NCBI GenBank assembly: GCA_037968475.1
Contig: JBBKVO010000052.1
Location: 41,646 to 105,645 of the forward strand
Direction of reading: 5' to 3'
Origin: SB11 sp037968475
GTDB taxonomy: Bacteria > Bacteroidota > Bacteroidia > UBA8524
Length of the DNA stretch: 64,000 bases
In this document: one piece after another, positions 33,832 to 43,145 of the stretch
How positions within the stretch are numbered: position 1 is the stretch's first letter
Layout: every line of letters starts with the position of its first letter
Program-made: the position numbers and the translations under genes
Notes under the pieces: generated by a model
Databases searched by the model: none
What the model was told of the DNA's origin: nothing
Seen by the model: the letters and a program-made list of their open reading frames with translations, nothing else

Positions 33832-35127
33832 ATGAATACCAAACACACTATATTATTATTGGGTAGCGGCGGACGTGAACATACTTTTGCTTGGAAAATA
33901 GCTCAAAGCCCGTTCTGTCAAAAACTGTTTATTGCCCCCGGAAATGCAGGCACAGCACAGCACGGCACTAATATTAATATGGGTGTAAACGATTTTGAAG
34001 CCATTGGCCAATTTTGTATTGAAAACAATATAAGCCTACTGTTGCCCGGTAGCGAAGACCCTCTAGTAAAGGGCATTGCCGATTATTTTGCAGCTAATGA
34101 AAAACTAAAGCATATACCTGTTATAGGCCCTGATAAACAAGGGGCACAATTGGAAGGCAGCAAAGATTTTTCGAAACAATTTATGGCGCGCCACAACATA
34201 CCTACGGCGGCTTATAAAACTTTTACAAAAAGTACACTTACTGATGCTTTTGACTTTTTAGAGACTTTACACCCTCCTTATGTTTTAAAGGCTGACGGAT
34301 TGGCGGCAGGAAAAGGGGTAGTAATACCTGACAACTTGACTGACGCAAAAGCTGAGCTGACAGAAATGCTGCAAAACGAAAAGTTTGGCGACGCAAGTGC
34401 CTGTGTGGTGATTGAAGAATTTTTAACGGGCATAGAACTTTCGGTTTTTGTGTTGACGGATGGCGATAATTATATTGTATTGCCTGAGGCGAAGGATTAT
34501 AAACGTATTGGTGAGGGTGATACAGGCCCCAATACAGGCGGCATGGGTGCGGTTTCGCCTGTTCCGTTTGCTGATGAGGTATTTTTGGATAAAGTACGCG
34601 AACGTATTATTGAACCTACTGTGAATGGCCTGAAACAAGAGGGAATACACTATAAAGGTTTTGTTTTTATTGGTTTGATGAATGTGGGCGGCGATCCTTA
34701 TGTGATAGAATATAATTGCCGTATGGGCGACCCTGAAACGGAGGTTGTTTTCCCTAGATTGGAGAATGATTTTGTAGCAATAATGGATGCGGTAGCCAAT
34801 GGCACGCTAAATACTATTACCCCAAAGGTGAACCCGCAAACAGCTACTACCATTATACTGGTATCAGAAGGGTACCCAAATAGCTATGAAAAAGGTAAGG
34901 TTATTACGGGTATTGAAAATGTTGGTGAAACCCTAGTTTTTCATGCAGGCACTAAGCAAGTAGATGGTGTTTTGCAAAGCAATGGCGGACGTGTTTTGGC
35001 TCTTACCAGTTTTGGAGAGACTATTGCTGATGCTGTATCAAAATCGCTGCGAGCGGCTGAAACTATACAGTTTGAAAACAAAGCCTACCGCAAGGATATT
35101 GGTAAAGATTTAATGGCTAAACTTTAG
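33832..35127 (+). CDS. purD: Phosphoribosylamine-glycine ligase
   Basis: A 431-residue ATP-grasp enzyme of purine synthesis. It joins phosphoribosylamine and glycine using ATP. Landmarks: ILLLGSGGREHTFAWKIAQSP, IAPGNAGTAQ, LLPGSEDPLVKGIADYF, VLKADGLAAGKGVVIP, GDTGPNTGGMGAVSP and VIEYNCRMGDPETEVVFPRL. The start follows a promoter whose -7 box lies at 33804-33811, so the ATG at 33832 is preferred over the in-frame ATG at 33799 upstream. Confidence 0.97.
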   Translation: MNTKHTILLLGSGGREHTFAWKIAQSPFCQKLFIAPGNAGTAQHGTNINMGVNDFEAIGQFCIENNISLLLPGSEDPLVKGIADYFAANEKLKHIPVIGPDKQGAQLEGSKDFSKQFMARHNIPTAAYKTFTKSTLTDAFDFLETLHPPYVLKADGLAAGKGVVIPDNLTDAKAELTEMLQNEKFGDASACVVIEEFLTGIELSVFVLTDGDNYIVLPEAKDYKRIGEGDTGPNTGGMGAVSPVPFADEVFLDKVRERIIEPTVNGLKQEGIHYKGFVFIGLMNVGGDPYVIEYNCRMGDPETEVVFPRLENDFVAIMDAVANGTLNTITPKVNPQTATTIILVSEGYPNSYEKGKVITGIENVGETLVFHAGTKQVDGVLQSNGGRVLALTSFGETIADAVSKSLRAAETIQFENKAYRKDIGKDLMAKL

Positions 35128-35141
35128 CTAAAAACAAAAAA

Positions 35142-35783
35142 ATGGAATTTAACAAACGATTTATAACCCTTACTAGCGGCAAACTGATAAAGTACTTTTT
35201 GCGCGGGGTGCTGCTTACGCTTCCCCTAGCAGGTACCGTGATGCTAATAGTGTGGCTGATAAACAAACTAGACGGACTTTTTGGGTTTGACAATGCACAC
35301 GGCTTGGGTGTATTATTAGTACTTACTATTGTTACGATAATTGGTTTTTTTGGTTCGGGGTTGTTGCTGCGTCCGATTTTGGATATTGTTGATGACTTAC
35401 TGGAAAAAGTGCCGGGGGTGAAAGTTATATATACCCTGTTTAAAGATTTTTTAGAGGCTTTTGTTGGCGACAAACGTAAGTTTAAAGAGCCTGTGGCTGT
35501 AGAAATGGGGCCTAGTGTTTACAAGATGGGATTTATTACCCATAAGGATTTAAGTGTGATTGGCTTTAAGGGGTTTGTATCGGTGTATTTTCCGCACAGT
35601 TACAATTTTTCGGGCAATGTGTTTATTGTACCTGCCACAAAGGTAAGAGCTATTGATGCTAACCCTTCGGATGTGATGAAATTTATAGTTACTGGTGGTG
35701 TTACTGAGTTGGTGGCAAATACCGAGACTGATAAGGAGAAAGCCCCTACACCTGAAAATGAAGGGCTAATTAACGAGAGTTAG
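35142..35783 (+). CDS. DUF502 family membrane protein
   Basis: A 213-residue protein with two N-terminal membrane spans (YFLRGVLLTLPLAGTVMLIVWLI and LGVLLVLTIVTIIGFFGSGLLL). The soluble part has the DUF502 signatures IPGVKVIYTLFKDF-like (VPGVKVIYTLFKDFLEAF), FITHKDLSVIGFKGFVSVYFPHS and GNVFIVPATKVRAID. It follows purD by 14 bases and is probably co-transcribed. Function is not established. Confidence 0.85.
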   Translation: MEFNKRFITLTSGKLIKYFLRGVLLTLPLAGTVMLIVWLINKLDGLFGFDNAHGLGVLLVLTIVTIIGFFGSGLLLRPILDIVDDLLEKVPGVKVIYTLFKDFLEAFVGDKRKFKEPVAVEMGPSVYKMGFITHKDLSVIGFKGFVSVYFPHSYNFSGNVFIVPATKVRAIDANPSDVMKFIVTGGVTELVANTETDKEKAPTPENEGLINES

Positions 35784-35837
35784 ACGTAAGGGAAATTTTA
35801 AGCTCTTGCCTAAAACATATTTGTCAAAAATAAAAAT

Positions 35838-36028
35838 ATAGCACTGCATTGTCCTCCTTGTGGGCTGTCATCTTGATCCCGAATGTATTCGGGACGAAGG
35901 AGTGCGGAGTCGAAACTATAAGTGTTTGAGCGAAGGGGGCTGGGGGATGAAAAAAACTACCCAGTAGCACACTGCCGAGCGGACGCTCTATTATTGTCGG
36001 TACGAGTGGACACTCGCACCAGCTTTTA
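35838..36028. repeat. Composite ~190-bp dispersed repeat, copy 1
   Basis: In order: GTCCTCCTTGTGGGCTGTCAT, GATCCCGAATGTATTCGGGAC (a hairpin), GAAGGAGTGCGGAGTCGAAAC, GCGAAGGGGGCTGGGGGATGA, then the GAGCGGACGCTC/GAGTGGACACTCG double hairpin at ~35974-36027. The whole order recurs at 62795-62990, and the last part also at 58457-58510. Confidence 0.75.
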
Positions 36029-36044
36029 AAAGGTTAATTAATCT

Positions 36045-36389
36045 TCACTTTTTTTTGAAGCTATTAAAGCCATACCCCATCATGGATAGGCCGCCGATAA
36101 CGACTCCATAAAAAAGTATTACAGTATTAGTACCTATTGTTACAAAAGTCATTACTAAGCCTGCAACAAACGCTATAAGACCAACAAAAAAGTATTCGCG
36201 TTTTTTTGTTGCGCTAGCTTTTTGTAACGCAGAATTTCTATCGTAACTATCTACTAGACTAATTATTACTCTAATCTCTTCTTTATCAATACCTGCGTTT
36301 TCAAGTTCTTTTCTAATCTGTGAAAAATCCATGCCTTGCTTGCGTTTTTCAATACAAGCATCAACCATTTTGCTTCTTAATCCCTCCAC
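36045..36389 (-). CDS. Small membrane protein, unknown function
   Basis: A 114-residue protein. A charged helical N-terminus (MVDACIEKRKQGMDFSQIRKELENAGIDKEEIRVIISLVDSY, reminiscent of short helical bundles) is followed by two membrane spans (YFFVGLIAFVAGLVMTFVTIG and TVILFYGVVIGGLSMMGYGF) and a basic end. Its start is 5 bases from the preceding gene's stop, so they form one transcript. No family was recognised. Confidence 0.7.
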   Translation of the reverse strand: MEGLRSKMVDACIEKRKQGMDFSQIRKELENAGIDKEEIRVIISLVDSYDRNSALQKASATKKREYFFVGLIAFVAGLVMTFVTIGTNTVILFYGVVIGGLSMMGYGFNSFKKK

Positions 36390-36394
36390 CGCTC

Positions 36395-36892
36395 TTATTT
36401 TAAAAAGGTGATAGACTGTATCATCATATTCACTTCCATTAGCTCGTTTTGTGCTTTTGGTGCAGCTTTTAGTTTATTATCAACTATAAAACGGCAAGTA
36501 AGTACAGTGTTTCTATTGGCCACTAACCATACAAATACCATCGTTTCTTTACCTTCTATCAGTATCATACTATTATAGCTAAGTATAGTTTTGGTTTCGT
36601 TGTATTGGTACTTGGCATTAGGATGGCTAAAACTTTCGTTATCCAAATAGTGCATCACCTCGTTGCTATCGCTAAAAGCACGGCTTTCTTTTATTTCAAA
36701 TTCGCCTGTGGCTACACTGGCACGTTCAAAATGGTAAGTACCGTTAGGGTTTTCGTATACGTTCCAAGCATCGGGGTAGCTTAGTTTAAAAAACTGCCTT
36801 TTTGAGGTGAATTCCCTATCGTCGGGCATATTAGATTGTGCGATTACAGTTACTGAAAAAGCGAGGAAAAAAAGGGTAGAGAGTATTTTCAT
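36395..36892 (-). CDS. Exported protein, unknown function (PsbP-like fold possible)
   Basis: A 165-residue protein with signal peptide MKILSTLFFLAFSVTVIAQ. The mature part has FFKLSYPDAWNVYENPNGTYHFERA and later TMVFVWLVANRNTVLTCRFIVDNKL, a 'sypdgW ... r' pattern seen in PsbP-like or DUF3805-type domains. No catalytic residues are visible. It is the first gene of a two-gene unit with the small membrane protein. Confidence 0.65.
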   Translation of the reverse strand: MKILSTLFFLAFSVTVIAQSNMPDDREFTSKRQFFKLSYPDAWNVYENPNGTYHFERASVATGEFEIKESRAFSDSNEVMHYLDNESFSHPNAKYQYNETKTILSYNSMILIEGKETMVFVWLVANRNTVLTCRFIVDNKLKAAPKAQNELMEVNMMIQSITFLK

Positions 36893-37016
36893 AATTAGTA
36901 ACTGTAAAGGTACTAATTTAATGGTTTTGCTATTGCATATACTCCTTGTTTTTAGACGAATTACCTAAAAATAACCCCTTACATAAAATTTATATGCAGG
37001 GGGTTTATAAGTAGTA

Positions 37017-37116
37017 CAACTGATTGAAATCAGTTGCTTTTGCAATTACAAGCTCAAGGATGACTTAAGTCATCCTTGAGCTTGTAATCTTAATAGAGTA
37101 GGTTTTTAATCCTACT
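37017..37116. repeat. Three-hairpin structured repeat, copy 2
   Basis: Hairpin 1 CAACTGA-TTGAAA-TCAGTTG (37017-37036); spacer CTTTTGCA; hairpin 2 a perfect 44-bp palindrome (37045-37088) with centre CTTAAG; hairpin 3 AGTAGG-TTTTTAAT-CCTACT (37097-37116). The loops match copy 1 while the stems differ in paired fashion. Confidence 0.8.
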
Positions 37117-37143
37117 GAAAATCAGACCTAACGTAGTAAACTG

Positions 37144-38616
37144 CTACAATACATTGCGCCAGTTTACGGCTTTGGCTATAATGCTTTTAAGCTCGGTAAT
37201 GGGCACACGCTCTTGCTCCATCGTATCGCGGTGGCGTATGGTTACCTGATTGTCTTCTAGGCTATCGTGGTCTATCGTTACACAAAAAGGTGTACCAATA
37301 GCATCGTGGCGACGGTAGCGTTTGCCAATAGCATCTTTTTCTTCGTAAAAGCACTCAAAGTCAAACTTCAAGTCGTCCATAATTTCGCGAGCTTTCTCTG
37401 GCAATCCGTCTTTTTTGGTTAGAGGGAAAATAGCCAGTTTTATAGGTGCTAAAACAGCAGGCAGGCGAAGCACCACACGGGTTTCGGTTTTATCTCCGTT
37501 TACTACTTCTTCTTCGGTATAGGCATTGCAAAGGGTTAGTAAAAACATCCTATCCAAACCAATACTGGTTTCTACCACGTAGGGTATATAATTACCGTAG
37601 GCTTTTCCGTTCTCGTCCAAATCAGCATCAAAATATTGCATTTTTTTGCCGCTGGCATCTTGGTGTTGCTTCAAATCAAAATCGGTACGGCTGTGTATGC
37701 CTTCTACTTCTTTAAAACCAAAAGGAAAATCAAATTCAATATCAACCGCCGCATTGGCATAGTGAGCTAGTTTGGTGTGAAGATGGAAACGATATTTCTC
37801 AACAGGAACTCCTAAAGCCATATGCCATTTTAAACGAGCCTCTTTCCAATACTCAAACCATTTCATCTCTGTACCCGGGCGAACAAAAAATTGCATTTCC
37901 ATTTGTTCAAACTCTCGCATACGCATAATAAACTGGCGAGCTATAATCTCATTACGGAATGCTTTACCCGTTTGGGCTATACCAAAAGGTATTTTCATCC
38001 TACCCGTTTTTTGTACGTTAAGAAAGTTTACAAAAATACCCTGTGCGGTTTCGGGGCGCAGGTATACTGTATCAGAATCATCGGCCACGCTACCCATTTG
38101 GGTGCTGTACATCAAGTTAAACTGGCGCACATCTGTCCAGTTACGCGTACCGCTAACGGGGCAAGCTATTTCATGCTCAATAATCAAATCACGTAGGGCA
38201 GTAAGGTCTTCACGCTCTTGGGCTTCGTCCATAGCTATTTGCAGTTTTCCTGCTTTTTCGCTTTTGCCCTCTTTCATATACTTTTCTATACGGTCTTCAA
38301 GCAACTGGTCGGCACGGTAGCGTTTCTTGCTATCTTTATTATCAATCATGGGGTCGCTAAAACCATCAACGTGTCCGCTAGCCTTCCATATTTTAGGGTG
38401 CATAAATATGGCTGTATCAATCCCTACAATATTTTCGTGCATTTGCACCATAGCCTTCCACCAATACTCGCGTATGTTGCGTTTTAGTGCCGTTCCGTTT
38501 TGTCCGTAATCGTAAACGGCGGCTAAACCATCGTATATCTCGCTTGATTGAAAAACAAATCCGTATTCTTTGCTGTGCGATACTACTTTTTTGAAAATAT
38601 CCTCGTTGTTGCTCAT
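37144..38616 (-). CDS. glyS: Glycine-tRNA ligase (single-chain class II)
   Basis: A 490-residue enzyme that charges tRNA-Gly. It has VYDYGQNGTALKRNIREYWWKAMV near the start, then YLRPETAQGIFVNFLNVQK and RMKIPFGIAQTGKAFRNEI (class II motif 2). MREFEQMEMQFFV comes next. SIGLDRMFLLTLCNAY (motif 3) precedes the anticodon-binding domain, with KLAIFPLTKKDGLPEKA. The start MSNNEDIFKKVV replaces a longer frame of 50 codons that reads through the promoter of the opposite rpsT. Confidence 0.96.
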   Translation of the reverse strand: MSNNEDIFKKVVSHSKEYGFVFQSSEIYDGLAAVYDYGQNGTALKRNIREYWWKAMVQMHENIVGIDTAIFMHPKIWKASGHVDGFSDPMIDNKDSKKRYRADQLLEDRIEKYMKEGKSEKAGKLQIAMDEAQEREDLTALRDLIIEHEIACPVSGTRNWTDVRQFNLMYSTQMGSVADDSDTVYLRPETAQGIFVNFLNVQKTGRMKIPFGIAQTGKAFRNEIIARQFIMRMREFEQMEMQFFVRPGTEMKWFEYWKEARLKWHMALGVPVEKYRFHLHTKLAHYANAAVDIEFDFPFGFKEVEGIHSRTDFDLKQHQDASGKKMQYFDADLDENGKAYGNYIPYVVETSIGLDRMFLLTLCNAYTEEEVVNGDKTETRVVLRLPAVLAPIKLAIFPLTKKDGLPEKAREIMDDLKFDFECFYEEKDAIGKRYRRHDAIGTPFCVTIDHDSLEDNQVTIRHRDTMEQERVPITELKSIIAKAVNWRNVL

Positions 38617-38704
38617 ATTTTGCTGTATTGTCCTATTTTTGCTTCGCGCAAAGCTACTTATTATCAAAAAGCGTAAAAAGTTTTTCTTTTGTAAACTTAT
38701 TTGG

Positions 38705-38712
38705 TATATTTG
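38705..38712 (+). promoter_or_regulatory. -7 promoter box of rpsT
   Basis: TATATTTG matches TAnnTTTG, 33 bases before the rpsT ATG; only a T-run stands at the expected -33 place. Confidence 0.5.
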
Positions 38713-38744
38713 CACCCCTTTAAAAGATATAGATACAACGCAAC

Positions 38745-39002
38745 ATGGCAAACCATAAATCGGCATTAAAAAGGATAAGAGCCAATGCCACTAAAAGGCT
38801 TAGAAACCGCTACCAAGCTAAAAGCACACGTACGGTTATAAAAAATATACGTAGCAGCAAAGACCGCAAAGAAGCGGATGAGTTGTTAACTAAAGTATAT
38901 TCTATGCTTGATAGATTGGCTAAGAAAAACATTATCCACAAAAACAAAGCAGCAAATCAAAAATCTAAACTTACCAAGTTTGTAGCAAAACTTTCGGCCT
39001 AA
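38745..39002 (+). CDS. rpsT: 30S ribosomal protein S20
   Basis: An 85-residue, lysine/arginine-rich helical protein that binds 16S rRNA. ANHKSALKRIRANATKRLRNR and IIHKNKAANQKSKLTKFVAKL are the family's ends. Full length, monocistronic, with its own promoter box and a strong terminator. Confidence 0.97.
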   Translation: MANHKSALKRIRANATKRLRNRYQAKSTRTVIKNIRSSKDRKEADELLTKVYSMLDRLAKKNIIHKNKAANQKSKLTKFVAKLSA

Positions 39003-39025
39003 GTTTTTAGAGTAAAATATTTTCT

Positions 39026-39059
39026 AAGCCCGCAATATATATTGCGGGCTTTTCTTTTT
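39026..39059 (+). terminator. Rho-independent terminator after rpsT
   Basis: AAGCCCGCAAT (39026-39036), loop ATAT, ATTGCGGGCTT (39041-39051), then TTCTTTTT. Confidence 0.9.
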
Positions 39060-39124
39060 GCATTTACATTAGCTGGTGTTATTGTATTTAACTGCACTCC
39101 CAAACAACTTGGGTTATAACTTAA

Positions 39125-39838
39125 ATGCAAAACAGCACTATTTATATGCCCATAAACAAATGGGCTGAGGAAGACCGCCCTCGCGAAAAACTTTCGTTGC
39201 GTGGTAAACATACACTAAGCAATGTAGAACTACTGGCTATACTTATAAGTACGGGCACAAAATCAAAATCGGCTATCGATCTTTCAAGAGAGATTTTAAA
39301 AAAATGTGATGATAGTCTCAACCAATTGGCAAAGTTATCCGTCAAAGAGTTAACAAAAATTGATGGAATTGGTGAGGCGAAAGCAATAACAATTGTGGCG
39401 GCAATAGAATTGGCAGGCAGAAGAAGTGCTCAAGAGGTGAAACAAAAAAAGAATATCGGTCATAGCAGTGATATTTATGAGCTATTTAAACCCCGAATTG
39501 CCAATTTGCCACACGAGGAGTTTTGGGTATTACTTCTAAACAGGGGATTGAAAGTAATAGGCGAAAAACTAATTGCTAATGGAAATGTTAGCCATATAGG
39601 TGTTGATGCCAAAAAAATTTTTAAAATGGCTATTGATGAAGGTGCTGTGAGTATTGCTTTGGCACACAACCACCCATCAGGAAATGCAACACCCAGTGAT
39701 GATGATTTAAAACTAACCGACAAATTAACTAAAGCAGGTGTGCTGCTTGACATACAAGTGATTGACCATATAATAGTTACAGAGAATAATTACTATAGTT
39801 TTGCTGATAATGGTATGTTAAAAACAAATAATAGTTGA
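39125..39838 (+). CDS. radC: DNA repair protein RadC (chromosomal copy)
   Basis: A 237-residue protein with the full domain order. A helix-hairpin-helix part (LSNVELLAILISTGTKSKSAIDLSREIL, LTKIDGIGEAKAITIVAAIELAGR) is followed by the JAB domain with HNHPSGNATPSDDD and VIDHIIVTENNYYSF. The family's role is not settled despite its name. An alternative start at MPINKWAEEDRPREKL (39146) fits the family beginning slightly better. Confidence 0.93.
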   Translation: MQNSTIYMPINKWAEEDRPREKLSLRGKHTLSNVELLAILISTGTKSKSAIDLSREILKKCDDSLNQLAKLSVKELTKIDGIGEAKAITIVAAIELAGRRSAQEVKQKKNIGHSSDIYELFKPRIANLPHEEFWVLLLNRGLKVIGEKLIANGNVSHIGVDAKKIFKMAIDEGAVSIALAHNHPSGNATPSDDDLKLTDKLTKAGVLLDIQVIDHIIVTENNYYSFADNGMLKTNNS

Positions 39839-39881
39839 TTTTAGCGTTTTTTTTCGTACCCTTACCGATTGGTTTACATTA

Positions 39882-39912
39882 TTTGGAAAATGGTTCGCCA
39901 TTAGTTAATTTG
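39882..39912 (+). promoter_or_regulatory. Promoter of the T9SS Fn3-like gene
   Basis: TTTG (39882-39885), a 19-base spacer, TTAATTTG (39905-39912; one mismatch to TAnnTTTG), 26 bases before the ATG. Confidence 0.5.
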
Positions 39913-39938
39913 CGCCACTTATAATACTTTAAGAATAC

Positions 39939-41468
39939 ATGAAAAGAGCTGCTACTATATTTTTATTCGCTTTTGCATTTCTTGCTCCGGCTGCACTTTT
40001 TGCGCAACCGGTAGCTCCTGCCCTTACTTTGCCTTCAAACAATGCAACAAAAGTAAGTATGGCACCCGATCTAGTTTGGAACTCGTCATCATCAGTAGAT
40101 AGTTTTCAGTTACAAATAGCTACTGATACATTGTTTACTACCCCACTTTTTGATACCATACAAGGTAATATAAATGTGTATACTGCAGGCGGTAAACTAA
40201 ACAACTACGTGGTGTATTACTGGCGTGTAAGAGGTAAAGATATTATTGGTTTTGGCGATTGGTCTGTTACAGGCAGTTTCCGCACCATAGATAAACCCGC
40301 TGCCGCACCAAAACTACTAAACCCTAGCAACAATGCTAAAGATGGCTCTGTTTTTCCTGATTTTTCTTGGGGTTCAGTAACACGTGCCAGCCGCTACCAA
40401 GTACAAATGTCTACTAACTCAAACTTTTCTACCAATAAATTGGATAGCATAGTAGATGGAGGCAAGCAACTAATAGCTTATTCTAAAGATACCCTTAATA
40501 AAAATATCGTATACTTTTGGCGTGCACGTGCTGAAAATGAAGTAGGCTGGGGCGATTGGTCAAACTCATCAAGTTTCCAAGTAACCTTCCTTCCTCCTTC
40601 AATACCTACGCAATTTATGCCTGCTGATAATTCTACCAACCAAACCCTTAATGGTATAATAGATTGGTCAAACTCAAGCAATGCAACACGTTACCGCCTT
40701 ATATTAGCAACGGATAGAAACCTGACTACTATATTAATCAGGGATTCTTTACTACAAAAATCAACGTACCAACTACCTGTAGAAAATTTATTGCTTGATT
40801 CATCACGCGATTACTATTGGACTGTTGCCGCAGGAAATGACGATGAGTATTATAGCCGCAACTCTGATACTTTTAAATTTTCTACAATAAACTTATTGCC
40901 TCCAAACAGGCCAACAAACGTTAGCCCAAAAACTTCATCAGTACAACATAGCCGCAAACCTGCTTTTGTATGGAGCGACAACAGTACTTTTGCCCCTGAT
41001 AGTTTCTACCTTCACATTTCATCCTTCTTTGTATTTACTGATACAGCTTTATTAGCAAAAACAACTGCCACTAACTACACAGTACCTTCAAGTAACCCAT
41101 TGCGTCAAGATGATGTTTTCTTTTGGCGTGTAGCAGGTAAAAATGCAGCAGGTTTTTCTCCTTGGTCGTATTTCTGGAATCTGACTACATCAGTTAGAAA
41201 CGCTACAAAAAATCCATTCTTAGCCAATATGTACCCTAACCCTGTTAGCAGCACCTCAACTTTCGAGTTTGAGTTAAACACTACACAAAACGTTAGAGTA
41301 TCGGTTATGGATATTACAGGCAAAGAAGTTTTAAACGTGTTTGCAGGCCAATTAAACGCCCAACACCACACACTTACTTTTGACGCAAGTAATTTACCTA
41401 ATGGCAGTTATTTTATTGCCATAGCAGGTAATGAAGCCATGCAAGTCTTGCCGTTTATAAAACAATAA
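39939..41468 (+). CDS. Secreted fibronectin-III-like repeat protein with T9SS type A domain
   Basis: A 509-residue exported protein with signal peptide ending AALFAQ. Four repeats of ~95 residues each follow 'P..L.P.nn....p.l.WsS...a..Y.lqia.d..F......d.......l......YyWRVr..n..G.gdWS' (e.g. YYWRVRGKDIIGFGDWS, YFWRARAENEVGWGDWS, FFWRVAGKNAAGFSPWS), the Fn3 pattern. The C-terminal ~80 residues (LANMYPNPVSSTSTFEF ... LPNGSYFIAIAG) are a type A sorting domain. It is a probable surface adhesin or scaffold; the ligand is unknown. Confidence 0.85.
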   Translation: MKRAATIFLFAFAFLAPAALFAQPVAPALTLPSNNATKVSMAPDLVWNSSSSVDSFQLQIATDTLFTTPLFDTIQGNINVYTAGGKLNNYVVYYWRVRGKDIIGFGDWSVTGSFRTIDKPAAAPKLLNPSNNAKDGSVFPDFSWGSVTRASRYQVQMSTNSNFSTNKLDSIVDGGKQLIAYSKDTLNKNIVYFWRARAENEVGWGDWSNSSSFQVTFLPPSIPTQFMPADNSTNQTLNGIIDWSNSSNATRYRLILATDRNLTTILIRDSLLQKSTYQLPVENLLLDSSRDYYWTVAAGNDDEYYSRNSDTFKFSTINLLPPNRPTNVSPKTSSVQHSRKPAFVWSDNSTFAPDSFYLHISSFFVFTDTALLAKTTATNYTVPSSNPLRQDDVFFWRVAGKNAAGFSPWSYFWNLTTSVRNATKNPFLANMYPNPVSSTSTFEFELNTTQNVRVSVMDITGKEVLNVFAGQLNAQHHTLTFDASNLPNGSYFIAIAGNEAMQVLPFIKQ

Positions 41469-41494
41469 GTTACCACTTAAAAATATATATTGAC

Positions 41495-41527
41495 AAAGGC
41501 TCCGTTGGAGCCTTTGTTGTTTTTTAA
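41495..41527 (+). terminator. Rho-independent terminator
   Basis: AAAGGCTCC (41495-41503), GTT, GGAGCCTTT (41507-41515), then GTTGTTTTTT. Confidence 0.85.
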
Positions 41528-41657
41528 AGTGTCATTTTGACGTGCTACAAAAAACTTTCGTTTGTTTGCACACTATTTGATACAAGTATGAACGTTATTG
41601 TTAATATAGGTTTACAAAAAAACGAAAGTGGAAACACTGAGCTAATACTATATTAAC

Positions 41658-41665
41658 TAAATTTG
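41658..41665 (+). promoter_or_regulatory. -7 promoter box of the TPR gene
   Basis: TAAATTTG is an exact TAnnTTTG match, 23 bases before the ATG; no clear -33 box. Confidence 0.45.
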
Positions 41666-41688
41666 TTTAACACTAATTTTAACGCTGT

Positions 41689-43086
41689 ATGTTGGAAGGT
41701 GATGAGTTTTATAGCGAAGATACCCGCTCTGCGGCTGAACGCTACGAGAGAATGCTCCAGTTTAACGAGCCTGCTTTTTTTGACCCCGAGCAATTAGAAG
41801 ACCTTGTTGACTTTTTCTTCAACGAGAATAAAATAAAAAAGGCAATACAAGTAATTGACTTTGCCAGGCAACAATATCCCACATACACAGTTTTTTTGCT
41901 TAAAAAAGCACAAATAAGCTGCGTTTTGGGCGATTTTGACGATGCCCTTGAAGCCATTGAGAAGGCCGAAAGTTTAGAACCGTATAACTACGAAGTTTTT
42001 TTGGTGAAAGGCGAGTTGTACGATCAAATGGAAAACTTTGAAGAGGCTATTACCATGTACAATATGGCAATAGAACTTACTGACGACAAAGCCGAAATTT
42101 ATCTAAACATGGCATACGCCTACCAAAACTGGGGAAAGTATGAGGAGGCATTGCAATTGCTGCTAAACATTTTAGAGCTTGAACCCGAAAACGAACAGGT
42201 TTTGTATGAGATAGCTTATTGCTATGAGGTGATGGACAGGCTGGAAGACAGTACTAAATTTTACGAGCACTATATAGATAAGCAACCCTACTCGTATGCG
42301 GCGTGGTACAACTTAGGTACTATACACTACAAACTGGAAAATTACGAGAAAGCCATTTGGGCTTATGATTTTTCAATAGCCATAAACGAAAACTTTAGCT
42401 CAGCATACTTTAATAAAGGGAATAGTCTTGTAGAACTTGAACGTTTCAAAGAAGCGATAGATACCTACAAACAAACCATTGAGCTTGAAGGAGCCGATGC
42501 CATTATTTATTGCAATATTGGCGGCTGCTACGAAAAAATGAATATGATGCTTGAAGCGCGTAGCTTTTATAAAAAAGCTACCAAGCTAAGTCCAAAATTA
42601 GCCGAAGCATGGTTTGGTATAGGCATTACACACGAAGCCGAAGGCCGCTATTTAGAAGCCCTTAGCTTTATGAAAAGAGCTATAGGCTTAGAAGATGATG
42701 ATTCTGAATATTGGTTCTCTCTAGGTGGTGTGTATTACCGCCTTGAATATTATGAAGATGCAGAAAAATCTTACGAAAAATCTACTCAACTAGACCCTTA
42801 TAGCTCCGAGGTATGGCTGGATTGGTCTTACGTATTGGTGAAACAAGACAAACTTGATGATGCCATAGACTTGTTAGAAAACAGTATTAAGTATTTTGAT
42901 GATTGCCACCAAATATATTATAGGCTGGCATCGTACTATTTCTTAGCAAATAACAGCTACAAGGGTATGGAACATTTGCAAAGCGCACTTACCATAAATG
43001 CAAAAGACTCTGAGTTGCTTTTTGAGTATGCGCCATTGCTAAAAAACTCACAGCCAATACAAACTATTATTAATTCTTTCCTATAA
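41689..43086 (+). CDS. Tetratricopeptide repeat protein
   Basis: A 465-residue cytoplasmic protein without a signal peptide. It is built almost entirely of about a dozen 34-residue TPR units, e.g. YEVFLVKGELYDQMENFEEA, AEIYLNMAYAYQNWGKYEEA and AAWYNLGTIHYKLENYEKA. It is strongly acidic. TPR arrays act as protein-binding scaffolds; the partner is unknown. It stands 59 bases before the phosphosulfolactate synthase gene, which has its own -7 box. Confidence 0.9.
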   Translation: MLEGDEFYSEDTRSAAERYERMLQFNEPAFFDPEQLEDLVDFFFNENKIKKAIQVIDFARQQYPTYTVFLLKKAQISCVLGDFDDALEAIEKAESLEPYNYEVFLVKGELYDQMENFEEAITMYNMAIELTDDKAEIYLNMAYAYQNWGKYEEALQLLLNILELEPENEQVLYEIAYCYEVMDRLEDSTKFYEHYIDKQPYSYAAWYNLGTIHYKLENYEKAIWAYDFSIAINENFSSAYFNKGNSLVELERFKEAIDTYKQTIELEGADAIIYCNIGGCYEKMNMMLEARSFYKKATKLSPKLAEAWFGIGITHEAEGRYLEALSFMKRAIGLEDDDSEYWFSLGGVYYRLEYYEDAEKSYEKSTQLDPYSSEVWLDWSYVLVKQDKLDDAIDLLENSIKYFDDCHQIYYRLASYYFLANNSYKGMEHLQSALTINAKDSELLFEYAPLLKNSQPIQTIINSFL

Positions 43087-43130
43087 CCTCCACAAAAGCC
43101 CTACGGCTGTTTATTTGTGGGCAAATACAT

Positions 43131-43138
43131 TACATTTG
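43131..43138 (+). promoter_or_regulatory. -7 promoter box of the comA-like gene
   Basis: TACATTTG is an exact TAnnTTTG match, 7 bases before the ATG, implying a very short leader. Confidence 0.45.
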
Positions 43139-43145
43139 TCGCGCT

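Noticed and set aside
37144..38766. Longer glyS reading frame
   Set aside because: The extra 50 codons cross the rpsT promoter on the other strand and lack similarity to the enzyme; the start at 38616 is normal.
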